This document shows positions 1 to 6,391 of a stretch of 7,191 nt of DNA, one piece after another (the stretch's first letter is position 1; the number at the start of each line of letters is the position of its first letter). This stretch comes from Akkermansiaceae bacterium. Its GTDB lineage: Bacteria > Verrucomicrobiota > Verrucomicrobiia > Verrucomicrobiales > Akkermansiaceae. Position numbers and translations under genes: made by a program. The notes beneath the pieces were generated by a model, which saw nothing but the letters and a program-made list of their open reading frames with translations, was not told the DNA's origin and ran no database searches. Location of the stretch: contig JABHEX010000051.1 of NCBI GenBank assembly GCA_018676385.1, positions 1-7,191 of the forward strand, in the 5' to 3' direction.

Positions 1-417
1 CTCGGGAAAAAAGTAGCTAACTGGATCACTAATAGTTTACTTGCCAAACAGAATGAAACTAACACAACCATTAGCGATTGCCCCCTGGCACCAAGCGCTA
101 TTCTTGATCTCGTACAGCTCGTCGAGTCAGGCACATTATCGAATAACCAAGCTCGTGAAGTGTTCAACATTCTGTGGGAAAAACCAAACAGCAAAGCAGC
201 TAACATCGCAAAAGAAATGGGCTTCGAGCCCGCCGATAACGACACTATCGAAGAAATTATCAATGAGGTGATCTCAACCAATCCCGATAAAGTTAGCGAG
301 ATTCGTAACGGTAACGAAAAATTGCTAAACTTCCTTACAGGACAAGTCATGAAAGAATCCCGAGGTAAAGCAAACCCAAAAATGGTCACAGACAACCTGC
401 GAAAAAAAATATTCTAA
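1..417 (+). CDS. gatB: Aspartyl/glutamyl-tRNA(Asn/Gln) amidotransferase subunit B, C-terminal part
   Basis: This is the last 138 codons of GatB; the start lies left of the window and the frame is open from base 1 to the TAA at 415-417. GatB is the kinase and tRNA-binding subunit of the cytoplasmic GatCAB complex, which converts Glu-tRNA(Gln) or Asp-tRNA(Asn) to the correctly amidated form. The visible piece is the C-terminal helical GatB/YqeY domain that contacts the tRNA. Seen here are the 'LVESGTLSNNQAREVF' helix, the 'EEIINEVISTNPDKVSEIRNG' type segment, 'FLTGQVMKESRGKANP' and the closing 'DNLRKKIF', all characteristic of the GatB tail. The internal GTG at 160 is not a start, because conserved sequence continues upstream of it. 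A 47-base gap separates it from the next gene, and no terminator is visible there. The identification is secure; whether the enzyme acts on Asn, Gln or both cannot be judged from this part. Confidence 0.95.
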   Translation, partial: LGKKVANWITNSLLAKQNETNTTISDCPLAPSAILDLVQLVESGTLSNNQAREVFNILWEKPNSKAANIAKEMGFEPADNDTIEEIINEVISTNPDKVSEIRNGNEKLLNFLTGQVMKESRGKANPKMVTDNLRKKIF

Positions 418-464
418 TAAAATCACTCTTTCATAGTTTATATATTAAATACTCTGATTAACAA

Positions 465-1007
465 ATGATTCGCTTCTGCTCTTTCCTTGCCCCCTTTTTT
501 CTGAACATATGCACGGCTGGGGTATATGACACTCTGGAGTTTGGTGACAATCGAGATACTGTTACAAAAAAGCTAAAGGCAAGCGGCCTTGTAACCCAAA
601 CGGTGGGCAGCACGTTCCTGGGCAGAACTGGACTAAATGGCGTATTTAGATGTAATGCAAAACTTGCAGGCCTAACATATCATCTTTATTTTGACTGGAA
701 TGAGGCAGGACTCGCAGAGATTACCTTGAAATCTAATCAAGTGAGTGAAACCGAATACGAATCCACTATCAGGCAGGCATGGATGGAGGCAAAAAAACTT
801 TTCACTCAAGTCTACAGCCAACCTATTCAAAGTGCCAACTATCCCAATAAAAACGATTTCAAAGGGCATGTGGTCTTGATGACGCATCTCTGGCATAAGA
901 ACAGCAAACAGTCGATCATGATCGGACCAGGCATTGAAAAGGGGCAAAGTTTTCTAGCCATTAGGTTTGTTAATAAAAAGATAACCCCCGTGCGAACACC
1001 CAAGTAA
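465..1007 (+). CDS. Small exported protein of unknown function
   Basis: I do not recognise this 180-residue protein. Residues 1-19 look like a Sec signal peptide: Met-Ile-Arg, then a hydrophobic stretch (FCSFLAPFFLNIC) ending in Thr-Ala-Gly, a plausible signal peptidase I site before Val20. Cys16 lacks a good lipobox (Leu-Asn-Ile-Cys), so a lipoprotein is unlikely. The mature part of about 160 residues starts with 'LEFGDNRDTVTKKLKASG', which resembles the 'G-x-x-x-x-x-V-x-x-x-L' opening of small periplasmic alpha/beta domains of BamE/SmpA type. Alternating beta strands follow, then an amphipathic helix at about 97-118, then 'VYSQP'. This suggests an adhesion-free periplasmic domain, but the fold is inference only. 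It lies 47 bases after gatB and 4 bases before the ferredoxin gene, so it is probably co-transcribed with the latter. No Shine-Dalgarno precedes the ATG. The intact frame and signal peptide support a real gene. Confidence 0.75.
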   Translation: MIRFCSFLAPFFLNICTAGVYDTLEFGDNRDTVTKKLKASGLVTQTVGSTFLGRTGLNGVFRCNAKLAGLTYHLYFDWNEAGLAEITLKSNQVSETEYESTIRQAWMEAKKLFTQVYSQPIQSANYPNKNDFKGHVVLMTHLWHKNSKQSIMIGPGIEKGQSFLAIRFVNKKITPVRTPK

Positions 1008-1011
1008 AACG

Positions 1012-1359
1012 ATGAGCAACCAAACCACGAATATCGCTCACGCCTTAGGCATTCCTGAAAATATTGAGAGACATATTTTTCTCTGTTGCGATCAAGGTAA
1101 AGACAAGTGCTGCAAACGGGAAGACAGTATTGTTTCCTGGAATTACCTGAAAGGTCGACTCAGCGAGTTAAATCTAAACCCGGTAGGAAAGGTGTTTCGC
1201 ACCAAGGCTAACTGTTTACGAGTCTGCACCCAAGGCCCCATCGCCGTTGTTTACCCGGAGGCTGTATGGTACCACTCATGCACACCTTACGTGCTTGAAA
1301 GAATCATCGATGAACACTTAATTGGCGGTGAAGTAATTGATGAATTTAGAATCCACTAA
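1012..1359 (+). CDS. Thioredoxin-like [2Fe-2S] ferredoxin (Shethna-type)
   Basis: This 115-residue cytoplasmic protein matches the thioredoxin-fold [2Fe-2S] ferredoxin family, small one-electron carriers. Residues 21-26 (HIFLCC) form the first strand and carry the first cluster cysteine. Cys33/Cys34 lie in the following loop, and 'NCLRVC' (Cys68, Cys72) supplies the last two ligands. 'GPIAVVYPEAVWYHSCTP' (75-92) is the signature second half of the domain, followed by the C-terminal helix 'ERIIDEHLIGG'. The likely ligands are Cys25 or 26, Cys33 or 34, Cys68 and Cys72; the extra vicinal cysteines and Cys90 are unusual. The partner enzyme is unknown: nothing adjacent is an obvious redox enzyme, although sdh lies about 4 kb away. 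The ATG is 4 bases after the preceding stop, suggesting translational coupling. The stop overlaps that of the convergent peptidase gene. Family assignment is strong, physiological role open. Confidence 0.9.
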   Translation: MSNQTTNIAHALGIPENIERHIFLCCDQGKDKCCKREDSIVSWNYLKGRLSELNLNPVGKVFRTKANCLRVCTQGPIAVVYPEAVWYHSCTPYVLERIIDEHLIGGEVIDEFRIH

Positions 1360-2414
1360 AATTCCCAGTCACCCTTATCTAAGCCACACACACAGGCAGC
1401 CAATAGCTTGATGCACGCTTCGATGTCAGTCTTGTCAGACATCTCTATACTTTGATGAATATGTCTAGTCGGTATCGAAATGGCACCGGCGATGGACCCA
1501 CCGGGATTCATTCGCTGGAGGCTGGCTGTATCAGTGCCGCCGGCTGCTAGGATTTCCGGCTGCCACTTAATCTTTTTGGCGTCCGCCGTCTTTTTCATGT
1601 AAGCCACCATTCGATAATCACAAATCGCGGAGCTATCCATGATTTTGATGCCAGCGCCCTTCCCAAGGCTTGTGCAACGCTCCTGCGGTTCTGCTCCAGG
1701 TGTGTCAAAAGCAATGGTTGTGTCGAGACCGAATCCAAAATCAGGCTGGATTTCCAGCGCGCTCACGTTGGCACCCCGAAGCCCGACTTCCTCCTGCACC
1801 GTGAAAACGGCATAAAAATCATAAGCAGGCTTACGGCGGCTTTTTTTGATAGCACGCAGCGCCTCCAACAAAACAAAAACCGACACCCGATTATCGAGCG
1901 ACTTGACATTGACACAATTCCCAAGCTCAAGAAGCTCACTACGACGGGTAATAGGGTCGCCAATTTTGACGATTTTTTTCACCTGCGCCTTGGTCATGCC
2001 GAGGTCGATAAAATAGTCTCCCAGTTTCAGGTTCTTACCTCGCTCTTCCGGTGTCATGATATGAATCGGCTTGCAGCCCATCACTCCGATAATATCCTTT
2101 TTCCCGTGAATGATCACACGCTGGGATGTGAGTGTCTTTGGATCAAACCCACCGAGTGGATTGAAGCGGACAAAACCGTCATCATCGATATGTGTTACAA
2201 TGAATCCAATCTCGTCCATATGCGCCGCCGCCATCGACTTCTTCTTGGAGGATTTTCCTTTTTTCAAGGCAATCACGTTGCCCATGTTATCGGTCCGCAC
2301 ATCGTCAGCTAGCCCATTGAGTTCTTTAAGGACGAGTTTGCGGATTTCGATTTCAAAGCCGGGTGCTCCGGGAGCTTCGCAAATGTCTGCTAATAGTGAT
2401 ACGTCGATTGGCAT
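1356..2414 (-). CDS. M42-family metallo-aminopeptidase (glutamyl aminopeptidase/'endoglucanase M' type)
   Basis: This 352-residue protein has the full length of M42 (TET-type) aminopeptidases, cytoplasmic di-metal enzymes that usually form dodecameric tetrahedra and trim peptides from the proteasome or other proteases. All expected active-site positions are present: His65 and Asp67 in 'AAHMDEIGF', bridging Asp174 in 'SLDNR', the catalytic and metal Glu208-Glu209 in 'VQEEVG', Asp231 in 'GLDTT', and His320 in 'PTRHIH'. 'GGTDTA' at 292-297 is also typical. The PDZ-like dimerisation domain falls between about residues 70 and 165. A lysine-rich stretch (51-59) precedes the first strand with a metal ligand. 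Old annotations call relatives cellulases, which should not be copied. It lies 53 bases downstream of the metallophosphoesterase on the same strand, so the two are probably co-transcribed. The start ATG has no Shine-Dalgarno. Substrate preference (Glu, Leu, Lys) cannot be read from the sequence. Confidence 0.93.
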   Translation of the reverse strand: MPIDVSLLADICEAPGAPGFEIEIRKLVLKELNGLADDVRTDNMGNVIALKKGKSSKKKSMAAAHMDEIGFIVTHIDDDGFVRFNPLGGFDPKTLTSQRVIIHGKKDIIGVMGCKPIHIMTPEERGKNLKLGDYFIDLGMTKAQVKKIVKIGDPITRRSELLELGNCVNVKSLDNRVSVFVLLEALRAIKKSRRKPAYDFYAVFTVQEEVGLRGANVSALEIQPDFGFGLDTTIAFDTPGAEPQERCTSLGKGAGIKIMDSSAICDYRMVAYMKKTADAKKIKWQPEILAAGGTDTASLQRMNPGGSIAGAISIPTRHIHQSIEMSDKTDIEACIKLLAACVCGLDKGDWEF

Positions 2415-2467
2415 GAAGAAAAAATTAGCCGGCGGCGAAGGCTTGACCAGTCAAAACCCACAGAAAT

Positions 2468-3268
2468 CTAGCTACCAAGGGGGATCAACTCGTTATAGCG
2501 CTCCACTGCAATAGCTTTGCCGGTTTCCTCATCAATATCCACAACCATACCACAAAGCCTAACTTGTCCCTTAGCAACTGGAAACCGTGTCGGCATTCCA
2601 GTTTTAAATCGCCACACCACGGATTCCACATTCCGACCAAGAACTGAGCGTTCAGGGCCGCACATTCCAGCATCGGTCAAATGAGCCGTGCCGTTTTCTA
2701 AAATCCTATCGTCGGCCGTTTGCACATGAGTATGGGTCCCAACAACGGCAGATACCTTGCCATCAAGATGATATCCCATGGCGATCGACTCACTTGTTGT
2801 TTCAGCATGAAAATCAACAAAAATAACTTTAACCTGTTGCTCGTCAACAAGTCTTCTCACCTCTTCATCGATTCGGGTAAAGGGGTTTTCCAGTGGTGGA
2901 TTCATAAATGTACGCCCTTGAGCATTAATCACCGCAACCTTGCCCTTGTCTGTCTCTAATACCACACTCCCATTTCCCGGAGTTCCTGCCTCATAATTTA
3001 ATGGCCTAAGCATTCTGGGTTCGGTTGGCATATAGTCGATAATTTCTTTTTGATCCCAAATATGATCACCCGATGTAATGACCGCAATACCAGACCGCAA
3101 TAAGTCAATTGCTATTCTTGGTGTAATCCCCCGCCCTGCAGCGGAATTTTCTCCATTCGCAATTACAAAATCAATCTCGCGTTCCCGTTTCAAATTAGGT
3201 AAACGTCCTATCACCGCTTTGCGCCCCGGCTCACCTACGATATCTCCTAAAAACAAAATTCTTATCAC
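2468..3268 (-). CDS. YmdB-like metallophosphoesterase (TIGR00282 family)
   Basis: The product, 266 residues, matches the YmdB family of calcineurin-like phosphoesterases in length and along its whole sequence. Bacillus subtilis YmdB hydrolyses cyclic nucleotides (2',3'- and 3',5'-cNMP) and affects biofilm and motility decisions; the role here is inferred. Visible di-metal motifs are Asp9 in 'LGDIVGEPGR', Glu40-Asn41 in 'ANGENSAAGRG', His69 in 'TSGDHIWDQKE', His154 in 'VDFHAE', and His179/His181 in 'VGTHTHVQTAD'. 'DAGMCGP' and 'SVLG' are further family marks. Position 68 is Asp where the family usually has Asn (Gly-Asn-His). The start is GTG at 3266-3268 on the minus strand, chosen because an AGGA sits 7 bases upstream and 'IRILFLGDIVG' is the family's usual N-terminus. 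It is the first gene of a leftward pair with the M42 peptidase and is divergent from the amidase. Confidence 0.93.
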   Translation of the reverse strand: MIRILFLGDIVGEPGRKAVIGRLPNLKREREIDFVIANGENSAAGRGITPRIAIDLLRSGIAVITSGDHIWDQKEIIDYMPTEPRMLRPLNYEAGTPGNGSVVLETDKGKVAVINAQGRTFMNPPLENPFTRIDEEVRRLVDEQQVKVIFVDFHAETTSESIAMGYHLDGKVSAVVGTHTHVQTADDRILENGTAHLTDAGMCGPERSVLGRNVESVVWRFKTGMPTRFPVAKGQVRLCGMVVDIDEETGKAIAVERYNELIPLGS

Positions 3269-3344
3269 GCAGTCATCCTAGGCACAAAAAGCCAGCATAC
3301 TCAATATTCAAGTTTTATACATCATCTATCACCACACAATAATT
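3269..3344. promoter_or_regulatory. Divergent intergenic region between the phosphoesterase and amidase genes
   Basis: This 76-base stretch separates two genes that read away from each other, so it should hold promoters for both. An AT-rich TTTTATACAT patch at 3313-3322 gives a possible -10 on either strand (TATACA on plus, TATAAA on minus). I see no convincing -35 at 16-18 bases for either, and no clear operator palindrome. The assignment rests on gene arrangement, not on strong motif matches. Confidence 0.35.
3276..3279 (-). promoter_or_regulatory. Shine-Dalgarno (AGGA) for the YmdB-like gene
   Basis: Read on the minus strand, AGGA ends 7 bases before the GTG start of the metallophosphoesterase. 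That is good ribosome-binding spacing and fixes the non-ATG start. It is the only clear Shine-Dalgarno I see before any gene in the window. An overlapping out-of-frame ATG (minus strand, 3273-3275 region) runs into a stop at once and is not the start. Confidence 0.6.
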
Positions 3345-4754
3345 ATGGCCGAATTCATTAACCGCCCAGCCTCACAACCACCATCTCGCACATCATCAGG
3401 ATACAGCCCGCTAATTTTGTGCCTTGTATTGCTTCTCTTGGCCGCACTCGCATACATAGGCTACGAGAAATATATGAAACAACCGATGCATGTCGCACGG
3501 AGTGAAGACACCGTAGACAGACTAAACGATGACATCAAAGTGAATCCAGATCTTAACGATCATGACACTAGCTTAGCAGACTTGGGCTCTCGACCTGATT
3601 GGTCACTGCTTGATGTCTGGCAAGATACAATCACGCGCGATGACTTTCTTCGATTACTTACCGAGGTTTACACCATCGATGACACTTGGAAACGCTACAT
3701 CAAGATCAATACAGATCACGCAATTATCCGTACTGACACCCGAGTCGATGACGCCACCTATCGACTCAATTTCGCAGATACATTAAGCGAGATCTCGCCG
3801 CAGAGGAATTGGTCAAGCGCAGGCGATCTCATTCCCGGCACCAGAGAAAAGCCACTGGCTGGTCTTCACATTGCCATCGATCCAGGCCATATAGGCGGTG
3901 ATTTCGCTAAAATCGAAGAACGTTGGTTTCAGATTGGAGATAATAAACCACTCATGGAAGGTAACATGACGTTGACTACAGCTAAAATCATCAAACAAGA
4001 GCTAATTAAGCTCGGGGCACGTGTCTACCTAATCCGAGGGATCAACCAACCAGTTAATTCGAAACGACCAGATGACTACCTCAAGGAAGCCACTGCTAAA
4101 GCTAAATCGCTCGGTAAAATAGATGATAACTCAATCAAGCGCATTCAAAACCGCTTTTTCTATCGAACCGGTGAAATTCGTGCTCGTGCACGACGCGTAA
4201 ACCTGGCGTTCAAACCAGATCTCGTAATCTGTCTACATTACAATGCCGAGGCATGGAACGACCCATCAAACCCCACGCTGATCGACAAAAATCACTACCA
4301 TGTCCTATTACACGGGGCACTCACAAGCAGTGAAATAGGACACGATGACGAGCGCTTTGAGATGTTAGTCAAAATTCTTCAGCGTACACACGACGAGGAA
4401 AAGAACCTCGGCATGTATTTTGCACAAGCACTGCGAATGACAACCAAACTGCCGCACTATGATTACAGCCCAATATCTGCCCGCGCCAAAAAAATGGAAG
4501 GGCCTGCCAAAGGCGTTTGGGCTCGTAACCTACTAGCAAACCGTATCTACCAATGCCCAGTCATCTTCCTCGAGCCATACGTTATGAATAACAAAGAAGT
4601 TCACGAGCGTTTTCAGCTTGGCGACTACTCAGACGTAAAACCTATCAACGGTGTAGATAAAAAATCTATTTACCGCGAATACGCCGATGCCGTGCTTTTG
4701 GCACTCAAAGAGTATTACCTCGCCCACCGAGTCATCTATGAACCTGAGGAGTAA
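3345..4754 (+). CDS. Membrane-anchored N-acetylmuramoyl-L-alanine amidase (Amidase_3 type)
   Basis: This 469-residue protein is a zinc peptidoglycan amidase that cleaves the bond between N-acetylmuramic acid and L-alanine. Residues 22-39 form one hydrophobic helix after a short polar, proline- and serine-rich start, so the rest (about 45-469) should face the periplasm as a type II anchored protein. A region of about 125 residues with no motif I recognise (45-170) precedes the catalytic domain. Zinc ligands are readable as His182 in 'IAIDPGHIGG', Glu205 in 'PLMEGNMTL' and His298 in 'PDLVICLHYNA'; Glu410 in 'VIFLEPYVMNN' fits the catalytic glutamate. The two spacings between motifs are longer than in small amidases such as CwlM or AmiC domains, giving a catalytic part of about 290 residues. 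No SPOR, LysM or AMIN domain is apparent. No Shine-Dalgarno precedes the ATG. A role in cell-wall turnover or division is likely; the particular physiological use is unknown. Confidence 0.88.
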   Translation: MAEFINRPASQPPSRTSSGYSPLILCLVLLLLAALAYIGYEKYMKQPMHVARSEDTVDRLNDDIKVNPDLNDHDTSLADLGSRPDWSLLDVWQDTITRDDFLRLLTEVYTIDDTWKRYIKINTDHAIIRTDTRVDDATYRLNFADTLSEISPQRNWSSAGDLIPGTREKPLAGLHIAIDPGHIGGDFAKIEERWFQIGDNKPLMEGNMTLTTAKIIKQELIKLGARVYLIRGINQPVNSKRPDDYLKEATAKAKSLGKIDDNSIKRIQNRFFYRTGEIRARARRVNLAFKPDLVICLHYNAEAWNDPSNPTLIDKNHYHVLLHGALTSSEIGHDDERFEMLVKILQRTHDEEKNLGMYFAQALRMTTKLPHYDYSPISARAKKMEGPAKGVWARNLLANRIYQCPVIFLEPYVMNNKEVHERFQLGDYSDVKPINGVDKKSIYREYADAVLLALKEYYLAHRVIYEPEE

Positions 4755-4918
4755 AAATAACAGCGCCATAGCAAAAGACTAAATATGCCTCATACAACAC
4801 CACCAATTATTTCAGCTGCGCCCCAAGTCTTCGGGAGCTAATCCCCCCAAACATCCTCTGCCATTTCCTATTTTTTTCGCAGTTGCCAACATGGGGGTTC
4901 CCCGCTACACGCACCCTC
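4755..4918. other. Intergenic region upstream of ndk, no confident element
   Basis: These 164 bases between the amidase stop and the chosen ndk start hold no ORF I trust. A C/G hairpin candidate at 4814-4839 (AGCT…AGCT around CCC/GGG with an asymmetric bulge) lacks a following T-run, so it is not a clear terminator. A T7 run lies at 4871-4877, and a small perfect inverted repeat GGGG-GTT-CCCC at 4893-4903 sits 15 bases before the ndk ATG. The ndk promoter is expected here, but I could not pick out -35/-10 boxes. Confidence 0.3.
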
Positions 4919-5344
4919 ATGGCTATCGAAACTTCACTGATCCTATTTAAGCCCGATGCTGTCGAGGGCAACATTGTCGGCAGCGTGCTCTCGCGTTATG
5001 AAGCTGAGGGCTTCAATATCCGCGGCATCAAAATGATGCAATTAGATGACTCCATTCTTACCGAGCACTACTCACACGTTGCTAATGAACCTTTTTTCCC
5101 TCAAATAGCGGCTTTCATGAGTAGTTCTCCTGTCATAGCACTTGCTCTTGAAGGCGAGGATGTGATCAGCCGCGTTCGTTCCCTACTGGGCCCTACCAAC
5201 TCGAAGGAGGCAGATAAAGGGACGATCCGAGGAGACTACGGCACCGATATGATGACAAACGTATGCCATGCATCCGATAGCCCCGAGGCAGCCACTGCCG
5301 AGCTCAAGCGTTTCTTTAAAAACGACGAGATCTTTGTGTCCTGA
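4919..5344 (+). CDS. ndk: Nucleoside diphosphate kinase
   Basis: Ndk transfers the gamma-phosphate of ATP to nucleoside diphosphates through a phosphohistidine, balancing cytoplasmic NTP and dNTP pools. From ATG 4919 the product has 141 residues, the usual bacterial length. The active-site set is complete: Lys11 in 'FKPDAV', Tyr51, Phe59 in 'EPFF', Arg87, Thr93 in 'GPTN', Arg104 in 'TIRGDYG', Asn114 and the phosphorylated His117 in 'NVCHASDS'. The frame extends upstream to a TTG at 4883, but the extra 12 residues are not family-like, whereas 'MAIETSLILFKPDAVEGN' is the canonical N-terminus, so 4919 is preferred. No Shine-Dalgarno precedes it. The gene appears monocistronic: 164 bases lie before it, and a strong intrinsic terminator begins 26 bases after its stop. 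Confidence 0.96.
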   Translation: MAIETSLILFKPDAVEGNIVGSVLSRYEAEGFNIRGIKMMQLDDSILTEHYSHVANEPFFPQIAAFMSSSPVIALALEGEDVISRVRSLLGPTNSKEADKGTIRGDYGTDMMTNVCHASDSPEAATAELKRFFKNDEIFVS

Positions 5345-5370
5345 CACTCAATTTAAAACTTAATCAGTAA

Positions 5371-5406
5371 GGGCTCGTTGGCGCTGCCGGCGAGCTCTTT
5401 TTATTT
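5371..5406 (+). terminator. Rho-independent terminator after ndk
   Basis: GGGCTCGTTGGC (5371-5382) pairs with GCCGGCGAGCTC (5386-5397) through 12 uninterrupted pairs, including three G·U wobbles, around a 3-base GCT loop. TTTTTATTTA follows directly. This is a textbook intrinsic terminator on the plus strand, closing ndk and insulating it from sdhC. Confidence 0.9.
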
Positions 5407-5529
5407 AACCTCATAAACAGCGATAATACGCCATCAAAATTCAAATCTATGATCATTCTTAATTCTTGTTACTTGATTTTTTCGATCCTTGTCTTTAATT
5501 GACCTAGAAGCAATCGCACTACCATTTTT
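5407..5529 (+). promoter_or_regulatory. Leader/promoter region of the sdh operon
   Basis: This AT-rich stretch between the ndk terminator and the sdhC ATG must carry the sdh promoter, since the terminator isolates the operon. Weak candidates are TTGATT (5473-5478) with TTTAAT (5494-5499) at a short 15-base spacing, and GATAAT (5422-5427) without a fitting -35. Neither is convincing. No Shine-Dalgarno is present, and the start is preceded by a T-run. Confidence 0.35.
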
Positions 5530-6345
5530 ATGAGTCAATCCACATGCTCCATTTGCCGGTTCTGGCACTCCTCGATCGGAAAAAAAATTGTCGTTGCTCT
5601 GACCGGAGCATACCTCGTTTTGTTCCTCGCAGGACACCTCACAGGCAACCTTCTGATTTTTCAAAGCTCTGAGGCTTTTAACCACTACGCACACTTTCTG
5701 CATACCATGCTCCATGGATGGGGTATATGGCTTTTTCGCATACTGTCGCTATTTGCTCTGATACTTCATGTTATAGCCACAATTCAACTGACACGTGCTA
5801 ACCGCGCTGCACGATCGAGCCGTTATCAGAAAGATGCCAGTATGGTGGCATCAAAGTCCTCACGTATCATGGCCTACAGTGGGCTGACAGTGCTCGTTTT
5901 CATTGTCTTCCACATTCTGCACTACACCGTGCGTACAGATGCTGATTTAAAATTGCTTGCCGACTACAACCAAAACTGGGCTATGACTGTAGCTGGATTC
6001 CAGAATGGTTATGTGGTGGCATTTTACGTCGTATCCATGGCCCTGTTGTGCTCCCATTTATCTCATGGAGTGGCGTCGATCTTCCAAACACTCGGGCTTC
6101 GTACCAAAAAAACTGCAGGTAGTATAAAACGCCTATCCCAAAGCTACTCAGTGGTAATTTTCTTGGGGTTTGTTTCTATTCCCATTGCGGTTTGCTTCTT
6201 GGGTCTCGGTAAAGAAGAAATGGAAGATACCAGAGATGTGATCAAAGCACTAAAATCCAAAGGCTACTCCAAGCTCCCAGAGTCGCTAATCGGCAAGGAC
6301 ATCACAAATATGAATATGGATCATCTACCACAAATGTCCGACTAA
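5530..6345 (+). CDS. sdhC: Succinate dehydrogenase/fumarate reductase cytochrome b558 subunit
   Basis: This is the single large membrane anchor of a type-B succinate:quinone oxidoreductase, which binds two b hemes and quinone and ties the SdhA-SdhB catalytic unit to the inner membrane. The 271 residues show five hydrophobic helices at about 19-43, 66-88, 114-132, 159-182 and 207-226. Histidines in the first four helices fit the heme ligands: His36 in 'FLAGHLTGNL', His80, His128 (or His131) in 'FHILHYT', and His176/His179 in 'SHLSHGVASIFQTLG'. That last motif, the 'FNHYAHFLH' loop and the order sdhC-sdhA match the b558 family. The cytoplasmic or periplasmic C-terminal tail of about 45 charged residues (227-271) is longer than in the roughly 200-residue Bacillus SdhC. 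A 46-base gap leads to sdhA with no terminator, so they form one operon. Confidence 0.94.
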   Translation: MSQSTCSICRFWHSSIGKKIVVALTGAYLVLFLAGHLTGNLLIFQSSEAFNHYAHFLHTMLHGWGIWLFRILSLFALILHVIATIQLTRANRAARSSRYQKDASMVASKSSRIMAYSGLTVLVFIVFHILHYTVRTDADLKLLADYNQNWAMTVAGFQNGYVVAFYVVSMALLCSHLSHGVASIFQTLGLRTKKTAGSIKRLSQSYSVVIFLGFVSIPIAVCFLGLGKEEMEDTRDVIKALKSKGYSKLPESLIGKDITNMNMDHLPQMSD

Positions 6346-6391
6346 CCATTAGCACTTTTTCATAAAACCAAACTAAACCCATTTTCCTAAT

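Noticed and set aside
41..271. Frame-shifted ORF over the gatB 3' end
   Set aside because: It overlaps the well-supported GatB frame, has low-complexity composition and resembles no family; it is a shadow.
2061..2514. Plus-strand ORFs of 83 and 134 codons across the 5' end of the M42 gene and beyond
   Set aside because: They are antisense to a conserved peptidase with full catalytic motifs and show no protein-like features of their own.
4814..4839. Possible terminator hairpin after the amidase gene
   Set aside because: The stem has only AGCT/AGCT plus CCC/GGG with an asymmetric 3-base bulge and no following T-run, so it does not qualify.
5434..5715. Minus-strand ORF of 93 codons across the sdh leader and sdhC start
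   Set aside because: It is antisense to conserved SdhC sequence, with no recognisable domain or start signal.
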